A stretch of DNA of 42,435 bases, from contig JACRDU010000062.1 in assembly GCA_016218495.1 (NCBI GenBank), forward strand, positions 1 through 42,435, written 5' to 3'. Position numbers and translations under genes: made by a program. The notes beneath the pieces were generated by a model. That model was given only the letters and a program-made list of their open reading frames with translations, searched no databases and was not told the DNA's origin. The DNA is from Elusimicrobiota bacterium (GTDB taxonomy: Bacteria; Elusimicrobiota; Elusimicrobia; UBA1565). Each line of letters starts with the position of its first letter. The first letter of the stretch is position 1. Positions 23,593 through 30,858 of this stretch are shown one piece after another.

Positions 23593-26538
23593 ATGGGACA
23601 GCACTCCGAGCAGACACCCCGGACCATCACCGCCTACGGGCCTGACGGCAGTCTCCGGTCGGCCTGGAGCGACGACGATCCCGCCACCGTCTGGGCGGGG
23701 ACGATGCGCTACCCGGTCCTCACCACGGGCGACGCGGAGCGGACGGCGCGGGGCGTGGACGCCGTCCTCGCCTGGGACGGGATTTTCCGCGAGCGAATGG
23801 CGGGATTCGTGCCGGGAGCGGCCTGGGCCGCGGCCTGCCTCGCGCTCGAACCGGCCCTCGGGGCGGCGTCGTTCCGCCTCGACGGGACCGGCGAGCGCCC
23901 GACCCCGGCGCAGGTGCGGACGATGATGGAAGCGTTCATGCGGCTGGCCGGCCTCGATCCGCGGGAAGCCCTGACCCCGGACGAGGGGTGCCGACCCGAC
24001 GCGGGGTTCTTCGCCAGGCTGGGCGCCGCCGACCCGGAGACATTCCTGCGGGAGCGCCTGTATACGGGATGGACGGACGCGGACGGGACGCGGCAAGCCG
24101 CGCCCATCCCGGACTGGAAACCGGACCGGGACCGCATCCGCGCGCTGCTGATGGGCCCGGGCGCCACCACGGCGCACGAGGCCACCGACGAGATCCTGGC
24201 CAAGATCACGGCGATGATCACCCCCGCGACGCGGGCGAAGATGGAGAGGGACATGTACCTGTTTTCCGCTAAAAAACCCGGTGGTCTGGCCTTGCCGGAC
24301 GAGTGGGCGCGGGAGCCGTTCTTCCGGCGCGCGACCCCCATCGATCCCGCCGACTTCGGCCCGCGCGAGAAGCTCGCCGCCTTCAAGTGGTTCACCGACG
24401 GGACCTTCGACATGCGCTCCTGGGTGCCCGCCCTCCTGGCGGACGGCGATGCGGTCTGGTGCGCGTTCGCCGACCGGCTCGCCGAGCCGGCGGCGTGGGC
24501 CGCGATGTGCCGCATGGACGTCCGGAACCGGTACCGCCGCGCCTGCGCCCTGCTGCATCCCGAACTCCGCGCCGCCCGCGCCCTGGTCCTGCTCGGTGAG
24601 ACCCTGCGCCCGGAGTATCCGGCCCTCCTGGCCGGATACCGGGAGGCCATGCGTGCGGTCGGGGACCTGCGGCAGGGGCCCACGGGGTGCGTGCTGTTCT
24701 CGTCGGACCTGTTCAACGCCGGCAAATACCTGTCCACAGCCACCGGCGAGGAGGAGATCCCGTGGCCCTCCGCCCCGGCCTTCCTCGGTTGGGGTTCCTC
24801 CGTCGGGGTACGGTCGGGTATCGCGTCGGCCGGCCGGATCCTGGAGGCGATGGCCGAGGAGGTCCGCCGGCTGGACGCCGACCCGACGGCGGCCGCGTGG
24901 CACGCCCTCTCGGTCCGCCCGACGGGCGACGCCTTCGACCACGGCAAGACTTACCTGGGGGCCTCCTGGGACGGCACCCCCGTGCGAGAAGTGCTGGGCA
25001 TCCTCGCGGGCCGGGCGTTGGCCGAGGCGTTCCCGGCGTCCGCCGCCGACGTGCCGGCCGCCCTCGACGCGGCCTGCGCCGCGCTGGCCGAGGAATACGG
25101 CGAGGAGACGGCGGCGTGGGCCATCCGTTCCCGCGGGAACGGGTGGGCCGACGGCTTCCGAGTATGGGCGCGCGGGAGGACGGTTGACGTGGCGCCGGAC
25201 CTGCCCAGCTATTTCTCCCGGTTCGCCATGATGGACCTGTGGGAAGCCGCGGCGGGGGCGGTCGGGGATCCCGACGCGGTGCTGGCTGGGATCCGCGCGC
25301 TGCCGGAACCGCTGCGCACCGCGGCGGCCGCGGACATGGCAGTGGATTACGCACCGTCGCTGGCCCCACGCTCGTACGCCGCGCTGTTTTGCGAACTCGG
25401 GCCGGCGCGCTCGCGCCGCAAGCGGGCCTGCGAGGCGGCGGCCAGGAACGCTGCCGGGCCGGTGACCCCGTCCGCGCTCATGGGCCGGCTCCTGGAATCC
25501 GTCCTCGCCGACGTCCTCGCCTCGTCCGCGGCGGCCCCGGGGGCCTTCTGGCCGCACCATGACTACGCGTTCCTGGCGGAGTGGATGTTCTTCGACCCGC
25601 AGATCGGCGGCCTCTGGGAGGAGGCGGTCGCCCTCTTGTGCTCGCTGGAGTTCCGCACCGCCTGGTGGAGAAAGGCGGCACCGCACCTCTCGCTGTTCCA
25701 AGTCCCGTTCCTCGTCCTCCTGCTCAAGGAGCGCTTGAACGGCCGGTCTTCCGTGCGGGACGCCGCGGAAGCGCTCGACGCCGCGCGGCGCGCCGCCGCC
25801 GGCGGCAGGACACCAGGTTGGCGTCTGCCGGACGCCGACGGCGCGTTCGCGGGGGAGCCCCGGCCGTGGGAGCGCCCGGCGTTCAACGCCAGGTATTATG
25901 CGCCGCGCGTCGTGAAGCAGCCCGACTCGGCCTCCTTCCACGACAAGGCTGGGGAGTTCGCCAAGGACATCGACCTGGCGCTCCAGATCGAATCGGACCG
26001 CGACCAGGAGGCGTTGTGGCTCGCCAAGTCCTTGCGGCTCAGGGCTTCCTTCTTCGACAAGCAGGAACTCAGCGTCCTCAACCCCCTGATGAAAACGACA
26101 TCCGCCCTGGCGACGATGGCGCGCTGGCTCGGGGGCGACGGGGCCGCGGCTGAGTATGCGCTCGAAAACATGAGGGACCCCGATTCCCCCGTGGCGGACC
26201 TCTGCGTCCTCTGGGTCGACGCGACTCCGGAGGGCAAGGCGTTGACGGAATTTTACCGCGACAAGGCCAATGCGGACCTGGTCGGGCAGATCCCTGACCT
26301 CCGCGACGCGGTCGCCGCAGCGTGTTTCGAGGATTCGCAGTTCGCGGTCCCGGAGGTCAGGGCCTTCTTGAGGACCATGATGGAGCGGGAACACGGCGCC
26401 CTGCGCGCGGCGCGGGAATTCGCCGACGAGGCCGGCCAGGAACGAGTCTCCCTCCTCGACGGGCGCCTGTGGGATCTCATGAAGGCCGACCTGCCCATGA
26501 TAGCGCGGCCGCGGGCCCAGCCGCGGGTGAGGCGGTAG
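23593..26538 (+). CDS. Giant-paralogue family protein, full-length form
   Basis: A 981-aa protein of unknown function. Three regions can be defined by comparison with its neighbours: an N region (36-190), a middle (about 280-620) and a C region (about 650-970). The C region includes ALLCSLEFRTAWWRKAAPHL and a Trp/His-rich stretch before it. A helix-rich region near 790-850 has many Glu/Asp/Lys residues. It has no signal peptide, membrane helix, nucleotide-binding motif or zinc site that I can recognise. The start at 23593 follows a promoter and TAACC element; an upstream in-frame extension to 23185 would run antisense-free through the previous gene in another frame and is rejected. Confidence 0.75.
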   Translation: MGQHSEQTPRTITAYGPDGSLRSAWSDDDPATVWAGTMRYPVLTTGDAERTARGVDAVLAWDGIFRERMAGFVPGAAWAAACLALEPALGAASFRLDGTGERPTPAQVRTMMEAFMRLAGLDPREALTPDEGCRPDAGFFARLGAADPETFLRERLYTGWTDADGTRQAAPIPDWKPDRDRIRALLMGPGATTAHEATDEILAKITAMITPATRAKMERDMYLFSAKKPGGLALPDEWAREPFFRRATPIDPADFGPREKLAAFKWFTDGTFDMRSWVPALLADGDAVWCAFADRLAEPAAWAAMCRMDVRNRYRRACALLHPELRAARALVLLGETLRPEYPALLAGYREAMRAVGDLRQGPTGCVLFSSDLFNAGKYLSTATGEEEIPWPSAPAFLGWGSSVGVRSGIASAGRILEAMAEEVRRLDADPTAAAWHALSVRPTGDAFDHGKTYLGASWDGTPVREVLGILAGRALAEAFPASAADVPAALDAACAALAEEYGEETAAWAIRSRGNGWADGFRVWARGRTVDVAPDLPSYFSRFAMMDLWEAAAGAVGDPDAVLAGIRALPEPLRTAAAADMAVDYAPSLAPRSYAALFCELGPARSRRKRACEAAARNAAGPVTPSALMGRLLESVLADVLASSAAAPGAFWPHHDYAFLAEWMFFDPQIGGLWEEAVALLCSLEFRTAWWRKAAPHLSLFQVPFLVLLLKERLNGRSSVRDAAEALDAARRAAAGGRTPGWRLPDADGAFAGEPRPWERPAFNARYYAPRVVKQPDSASFHDKAGEFAKDIDLALQIESDRDQEALWLAKSLRLRASFFDKQELSVLNPLMKTTSALATMARWLGGDGAAAEYALENMRDPDSPVADLCVLWVDATPEGKALTEFYRDKANADLVGQIPDLRDAVAAACFEDSQFAVPEVRAFLRTMMEREHGALRAAREFADEAGQERVSLLDGRLWDLMKADLPMIARPRAQPRVRR

Positions 26539-26554
26539 CGCGCGTCCGGAGGGG

Positions 26555-26579
26555 AGGGCCGGCCGGGCCCTGCGGTTTT
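26555..26579 (+). terminator. Hairpin with TTTT after the 981-aa gene
   Basis: Arms AGGGCC (26555-26560) and GGCCCT (26566-26571), then GCGGTTTT. The T-run may also form part of the -35 region of the next gene. Confidence 0.45.
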
Positions 26580-26626
26580 CCGCCGGGGCCTTCCCCGGTA
26601 TGCTCGTATGCGCCAATCGTCTCGCC

Positions 26627-26911
26627 ATGAAAGCCATCCCCACCACCTCGCCGGACCGGTACATCACCGGGTTCGACGCCTTGAACATCCCGCTGAGCGA
26701 CGGAACGTCGGCCATCCGCCGGCGCTTCGAGGAGGCAGCGGCCGTGATCCTCTACGACATGCGGGTCCTGGGCATGCCCGAGGCCCGGGCCCTGGTCGGA
26801 GCCTCCCGGTACGAGTTCGAGGCGGAGATCCTGCCGCGGTACGGCGTGTCCACGACCATCCCCTCCGACGAGGGCGCCGGCGCGGGGATGCCTGTCCGAC
26901 GCCCCGGGTAA
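26627..26911 (+). CDS. Orphan UPF0175-like antitoxin-type protein
   Basis: A 94-aa protein. The C-terminal half, AAAVILYDMRVLGMPEARAL followed by VGASRYEFEAEILPRYGV, matches the short HTH-like segment of UPF0175 proteins, the usual partners of DUF3368 PIN-like toxins. Related segments occur in the antitoxin genes at 27030 and 28312. No toxin gene follows, so it is either a solitary antitoxin or the remnant of a third module. A -10 (TATGCT, 26599-26604) precedes it. The start at 26627 was chosen over 26600 because the promoter overlaps the latter. Confidence 0.58.
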   Translation: MKAIPTTSPDRYITGFDALNIPLSDGTSAIRRRFEEAAAVILYDMRVLGMPEARALVGASRYEFEAEILPRYGVSTTIPSDEGAGAGMPVRRPG

Positions 26912-26982
26912 TGGGGCTGTCCTCCGGGGCGCCGTACACGTCGAGCCATGGCGGACCGGGAGGGGAGACCTGGCCATGCGGT

Positions 26983-27010
26983 TTGCCAGCCGGCCGTATT
27001 GGGGTATGAT
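26983..27010 (+). promoter_or_regulatory. Promoter of the first toxin-antitoxin pair
   Basis: -35 TTGCCA (26983-26988) and -10 TATGAT (27005-27010) with a 16-base spacer; a TAACG element begins at 27018, followed by the ATG at 27030. Confidence 0.68.
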
Positions 27011-27029
27011 CCGCCCGTAACGGAACGCC

Positions 27030-27341
27030 ATGATTGCCACCACCGACCGGGGACTCGACATCGACCTGCACCTGGCGGTCGCCGCAGCCGGGGGGGCGCG
27101 GGCCGACCGCGCCTCGCTGGACGCGCTTGAAGCCTCCGTGCGGGAAGCGGTCGTCTGCACCTTGTTCCGCCGCAAGGCGGTGACCAAGCCCGAGGCGGCC
27201 TCGGCCCTCGGCGTATCCGCCTGGGAGCTGGAATCCGAGGTGTTTCCCCGCAACGGCGTATTCCCGAACGACGGGTACGGGTTCGCTGCGGAATTGGGCG
27301 TCGCCGTTGATATCGCGAAAAATGGCGGCACGGACGCCTAA
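27030..27341 (+). CDS. UPF0175-like antitoxin, pair 1
   Basis: A 103-aa protein. The region VREAVVCTLFRRKAVTKPEA followed by ASALGVSAWELESEVFPRNGV matches the UPF0175 HTH-like segment (compare 26627 and 28312). The PIN-like gene starts 20 bases before its stop, which is typical of toxin-antitoxin operons. It probably represses its own promoter and neutralises the downstream toxin. Confidence 0.65.
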   Translation: MIATTDRGLDIDLHLAVAAAGGARADRASLDALEASVREAVVCTLFRRKAVTKPEAASALGVSAWELESEVFPRNGVFPNDGYGFAAELGVAVDIAKNGGTDA

Positions 27342-27852
27342 TCCTACCGCGGCGGCCGTCGTCGCCGACGCCGGCCCGCTCATCACCCTGGAGAAGGTCA
27401 GGGGCGGCTTCGGGATCCTCCCGGGCCTGTTCGGCAGGCTGGTCGTGCCGCGGCCGGTGATGGATGAGTTGGCGCTGTCCCGGGTCCATCCGGGCGAGGC
27501 GGCGTTCACCGCCGCCTTGGGGCTGCCCGTCGACGTGGTCGACCCCGGCGAACTGCTCGTCCCGCCGCCCGACCTGTCGATCGACCGCGGCGAACTGGCC
27601 GCCGTCTCGGTGGCGGCGAGGATGCGGGTCGCGGTCCTGCTGGAAGACAAGGATCCCCGCGTGTTCTGCGACCGCATCGGCGTGCGCTACGTCGGGGCGG
27701 CGGGGCTGGCCGTCGCCGCCTCCTACCGCGGCGTCCTGGGAAAGGCCGAGGCAGCCGGGCTGATCGCCCAGATGTGGGAGGCCAGGCGGCTCGACCCCAG
27801 GACTTACCGCCTGGCCCTGGACGCGGTGGAGGGAGGAAAGCCAAAGGCGTAA
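27322..27852 (+). CDS. DUF3368-like PIN-domain toxin, pair 1
   Basis: A 176-aa protein. VVADAGPLITLEKV near the N terminus carries the first acidic residue of PIN-like nucleases. GELAAVSVAARMRVAVLLED followed by KDPR supplies the other acidic sites, and GVRYVGAAGLAVAA matches the usual C-terminal strand-helix. PIN toxins cut RNA. The start at 27322 overlaps the antitoxin by 20 bases. It is homologous to the toxin at 28572-29072. Confidence 0.72.
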   Translation: MAARTPNPTAAAVVADAGPLITLEKVRGGFGILPGLFGRLVVPRPVMDELALSRVHPGEAAFTAALGLPVDVVDPGELLVPPPDLSIDRGELAAVSVAARMRVAVLLEDKDPRVFCDRIGVRYVGAAGLAVAASYRGVLGKAEAAGLIAQMWEARRLDPRTYRLALDAVEGGKPKA

Positions 27853-27863
27853 GCCGGCGAGGT

Positions 27864-27892
27864 TTGCTCGGACGGGCGATCGTGGGTATACT
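27864..27892 (+). promoter_or_regulatory. Promoter of the 100-aa gene
   Basis: -35 TTGCTC (27864-27869) and -10 TATACT (27887-27892) with a 17-base spacer. A TAACC element follows at about 27901, and the ATG is at 27915. Confidence 0.75.
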
Positions 27893-27914
27893 CCGTCATA
27901 GTAACCGGAAGCCC

Positions 27915-28217
27915 ATGAACGCCCCCACCATGGATCTCGTGGACCTGGTCGTGGACCGGGCCAAGGACCTGGGGCCCCGCGACCGGCGGGAACTCGCGGA
28001 AGCGATCGCCCAACGGCTCGGCGTCACGGTGGCGGTCGGCGTCGCGGGAACCTCGCAACAGGCCGCAGGGACGTCCACATCCAGGTGGGCTGGCAGGGCG
28101 CAGGAGCTGCGAGCGCACCCCATGCGCCAATCGCCGCTCCCCGACGCCGATTGGGACGCCTTCAAGGGCGACATGGGAACCGTCCGAGGCGCCCAGGAAG
28201 ACATCCCTGGCCGATAG
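27915..28217 (+). CDS. Small acidic/basic protein, orphan antitoxin-like
   Basis: A 100-aa protein with no recognised family. The first 40 residues (LVDLVVDRAKDLGPRDRREL) form a helix similar to the N-terminal part of some small antitoxins. The rest is polar. It lies between two toxin-antitoxin pairs and has its own strong promoter, but no toxin gene follows within the same transcript. It could be an orphan antitoxin or an unrelated small protein. Confidence 0.5.
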   Translation: MNAPTMDLVDLVVDRAKDLGPRDRRELAEAIAQRLGVTVAVGVAGTSQQAAGTSTSRWAGRAQELRAHPMRQSPLPDADWDAFKGDMGTVRGAQEDIPGR

Positions 28218-28262
28218 GCCCTCCATGCAATGATTGCGGTGGGCCGGCCTCTCCGCCGGCGT

Positions 28263-28290
28263 TTGCCCGCGGGGCCTTTCTGGATATACT
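28263..28290 (+). promoter_or_regulatory. Promoter of the second toxin-antitoxin pair
   Basis: -35 TTGCCC (28263-28268) and -10 TATACT (28285-28290) with a 16-base spacer; TAACC at 28296-28300. A short hairpin, GCCGGC (28243-28248) and GCCGGC (28255-28260), lies just upstream and may end the previous transcript. Confidence 0.72.
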
Positions 28291-28311
28291 TGCCCTAACC
28301 AGAAAGCAGCC

Positions 28312-28572
28312 ATGCCCGCCGTCCTCATACCGCAGCCCCGTTCCCTGACCGTCACCATCCGAGTGCCGGCCGGGGTCTCGTTGGCCCAGGACGACGTCCA
28401 GGAAGGCGTCGCTGCGCTGCTGTTCCACGACGGCAAGGTCTCGCACCGCGAGGCCTGCGAACTGCTCGGGAAGGACCGGCGCGAGTTCGATGAAGTGTTG
28501 GCCACGCACGGCTTCTCGCCGGCGGACGGCCTGGACCCGGCCGAGGAGATCGAAGCCGCTAAGGCTTGGTAA
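28312..28572 (+). CDS. UPF0175-like antitoxin, pair 2
   Basis: An 86-aa protein. VQEGVAALLFHDGKVSHREA followed by CELLGKDRREFDEVLATHGF is the UPF0175-type HTH segment, here in its clearest form. The stop and the toxin start share one base (TAATG), so they are translationally coupled. The start at 28312 follows a -10 and TAACC element and excludes the non-coding in-frame extension to 28234. Confidence 0.75.
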   Translation: MPAVLIPQPRSLTVTIRVPAGVSLAQDDVQEGVAALLFHDGKVSHREACELLGKDRREFDEVLATHGFSPADGLDPAEEIEAAKAW

Positions 28573-29072
28573 TGGGCGGCATCGTCGTCTCGGACACGGG
28601 TCCGCTCATATCCTTGGAGAAGGTCGCCGGCGGGTTCCCGTTTCTGCGCCTAATGGCCGACCGCGTCCTGGTGCCCGAGGCCGTCCTCCAGGAAGCCGGC
28701 GCAAAGCTGCCGAATCCCGAGTCCTACTTGGCCGACCACGGCATCGCTGACCTGGCGGAGATCGTTCGCGGGATCGACGTTGCGCGCATCGCGTCGATGC
28801 CAGGTTCCCGGCCGCTGCACCGTGGCGAGTTGGAGGCCCTGGCGTTGGCCATGGACCGCGGTATTCCCGTGCTGCTGGAAGACGGGGACGCCAGAAAGGT
28901 CGCCAAGGCGGCCGGGCTCAAGTTCGTGGGCATCGGCGGCCTGGTGCTGGCGGCTGCACGACGCAGTGTCGTGGGGCGGGGCGAGGCCCTGCGGCTGCTC
29001 GACGCTCTTCTGACCGCCAACCGGCTCACCCGCAGGCTTCGAGACGCGTTGGTGGCGGAAATGCCGGAATAA
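28572..29072 (+). CDS. DUF3368-like PIN-domain toxin, pair 2
   Basis: A 166-aa protein. VVSDTGPLISLEKVAGGF carries the first PIN acidic residue. GELEALALAMDRGIPVLLED followed by GDARKVAKAAGL gives the other conserved acidic positions, and FVGIGGLVLAA matches the terminal strand-helix. It is a probable RNA-cutting toxin restrained by the coupled antitoxin. It ends ten bases before the Gabija operon, so the module lies immediately beside a defence system. Confidence 0.8.
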   Translation: MGGIVVSDTGPLISLEKVAGGFPFLRLMADRVLVPEAVLQEAGAKLPNPESYLADHGIADLAEIVRGIDVARIASMPGSRPLHRGELEALALAMDRGIPVLLEDGDARKVAKAAGLKFVGIGGLVLAAARRSVVGRGEALRLLDALLTANRLTRRLRDALVAEMPE

Positions 29073-29082
29073 CTGAGGGACA

Positions 29083-30858
29083 ATGACCATTCTCATCGAC
29101 GTCGTCCGGATATCCGGGTTCAGAGGGATACACAACCTAGAGATGCGCCTGAGCCCGATGACGGTCCTGATCGGGCAGAACAACTCCGGGAAGACCTCGT
29201 TCCTGAAAGCTATGCAGCTCGCACTGGGCGATTATGGATACTCTCTCAGGGAAGAGGATTTGCACATCGGCGCGGGTGAGGTGCGTGCGAAGGAGATCAT
29301 CGTGGATCTCCGAATCGTCCCAACCGAGGCATCCGGGAAACGCATACAAGAATTCGCCGACGAATGGGCGGCGGAGTTCGGAGACAAGATCAAGGCCGAA
29401 GCCAACGGGTTCCAATTCGTCGCCATCAGGACGATCTCGAAGCCGAGCCTGATCAAGGGCGGATTCGAGACAGCACGCTATGTCCTTGAAAATTGGCCCG
29501 ACGTGAAGCATTGGGTCACGGAAAAGACCAAGCATCGGTTCAACACCCGATTCGAGTCGATCCCCTTCTTCGCAACCGACGCGCAGCGCGATATCCACGC
29601 GGAACTGCGTGAGAAATCCTCCTTCGTTGGAAAAGTGCTCTCTGCCGTCGACTACAATACGGCCGATGTCACGGCGCTGGAAGAGATGATCGCGGAGGTG
29701 AACGAGGCCGCGGTCGGGAAAAGCGCAGAGTTGAAGGGCCTCAAGGACCATCTCGATCGCCTGAACAAGTCGTTCCACGGCGCAGGGAGCGCGGAGATCA
29801 CGCCGCTGCCCAAGAAGCTGCGCGACCTATCCAAGTTTTTCTCCGTCCATTTTGGTGACAGTTCGGCGAACTCGTTTTCGATGGAGTACCACGGCATGGG
29901 AACGAGGAGCTGGGCTTCGCTGCTCACCGTCCGCTCATTTTCTGAGCTCCTCGCCGAGAAACACAGGAAGGAATCGAAACCGTTCCACTCGATCCTCGCT
30001 GTGGAGGAGCCGGAGGCGCATTTGCACCCGAGCGCCCAAAAGACGCTCTACTCCCAGTTGTCCGTCAAGGACGGACAAGCGATCGTGAGCACGCATTCGC
30101 CCTATGTCGCTTCCGCCGCCAAGGTCCACGACCTCAGGTATATCGGAAAGAACAGTGTCGGATTGAAAGTCAGGTCGTTTGGCCGCAATATCTCGCCAGA
30201 ACAATTCAAATCGATCCGTCGCAATGTGCTCCTCTCCAAAGGGGACATCCTTTTCGCCTCCGCCGTCCTCCTATTCGAGGGACAGACGGAAGACCAGGTC
30301 GTCCCGGCGATGTTCGAGCGGTATGCCGGGGTTTCAGTCAATGAGCGTGGTATCGTATGCGCGTGCGTGAACGGCCACGAATACACGCCGTTTCTTCGAG
30401 TAACGGCCAGCCTCGGTATCCCGACTTACGTCCTGAGCGACAACGACCAAAACATCAAGAAGAACGTCGACGATCAGGTTTCCAGGATGAAATCGGACAA
30501 GGATTATGACTTCACCTTGTTCGATCATGCATTCTTGGCATCCGGCAATGATTTCGAGGCCGAGTTGATTGATCATGGGTTGCGGCCGGAAATCGAGGCT
30601 GCCATGGTTCTGGCGGCCATAGCAGAAGTGGATAATCAGAACGAAAAATTTAGGGATAATTACAGCAAGGCAAAGCGAAGAGAATTCGCGACGTTGCCCG
30701 AGGAGGACCTCCTAGATAAGATGCGCAACGGGAAGACATCCTACTCAGGATTTCTCGCCGACGTCATAAGGGACTGCCCCCCAGCGAGAACGGCGGAGGC
30801 GCTTGTCCCCGACAAGATCAGGGCCGCGTTCGACCAATTGATAAAATGGGTGGGGTAA
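29083..30858 (+). CDS. gajA: GajA: OLD-family ATPase-TOPRIM endonuclease of a Gabija system
   Basis: A 591-aa protein. The ATPase half has Walker A GQNNSGKT (31-38) and a Walker B/ABC-type segment ILAVEEPEAHLHPSAQK (about 303-319). The C-terminal TOPRIM half has LLFEGQTEDQVVPAMF (about 396-411) with the first acidic site, and YVLSDNDQNIKKN (about 448-460) with the paired aspartates. This layout and length fit GajA of Gabija, which nicks DNA when nucleotide levels fall during phage infection. A GAGGG ribosome site lies before the ATG, and its stop overlaps the gajB start. GC is lower than the backbone. The alternative is another OLD nuclease-UvrD pair. Confidence 0.85.
   Translation: MTILIDVVRISGFRGIHNLEMRLSPMTVLIGQNNSGKTSFLKAMQLALGDYGYSLREEDLHIGAGEVRAKEIIVDLRIVPTEASGKRIQEFADEWAAEFGDKIKAEANGFQFVAIRTISKPSLIKGGFETARYVLENWPDVKHWVTEKTKHRFNTRFESIPFFATDAQRDIHAELREKSSFVGKVLSAVDYNTADVTALEEMIAEVNEAAVGKSAELKGLKDHLDRLNKSFHGAGSAEITPLPKKLRDLSKFFSVHFGDSSANSFSMEYHGMGTRSWASLLTVRSFSELLAEKHRKESKPFHSILAVEEPEAHLHPSAQKTLYSQLSVKDGQAIVSTHSPYVASAAKVHDLRYIGKNSVGLKVRSFGRNISPEQFKSIRRNVLLSKGDILFASAVLLFEGQTEDQVVPAMFERYAGVSVNERGIVCACVNGHEYTPFLRVTASLGIPTYVLSDNDQNIKKNVDDQVSRMKSDKDYDFTLFDHAFLASGNDFEAELIDHGLRPEIEAAMVLAAIAEVDNQNEKFRDNYSKAKRREFATLPEEDLLDKMRNGKTSYSGFLADVIRDCPPARTAEALVPDKIRAAFDQLIKWVG

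Noticed and set aside
23260-26715. 1151-aa open frame antisense to the 981-aa gene
   Set aside because: Low-complexity mirror frame; the plus-strand protein is homologous to its neighbours.
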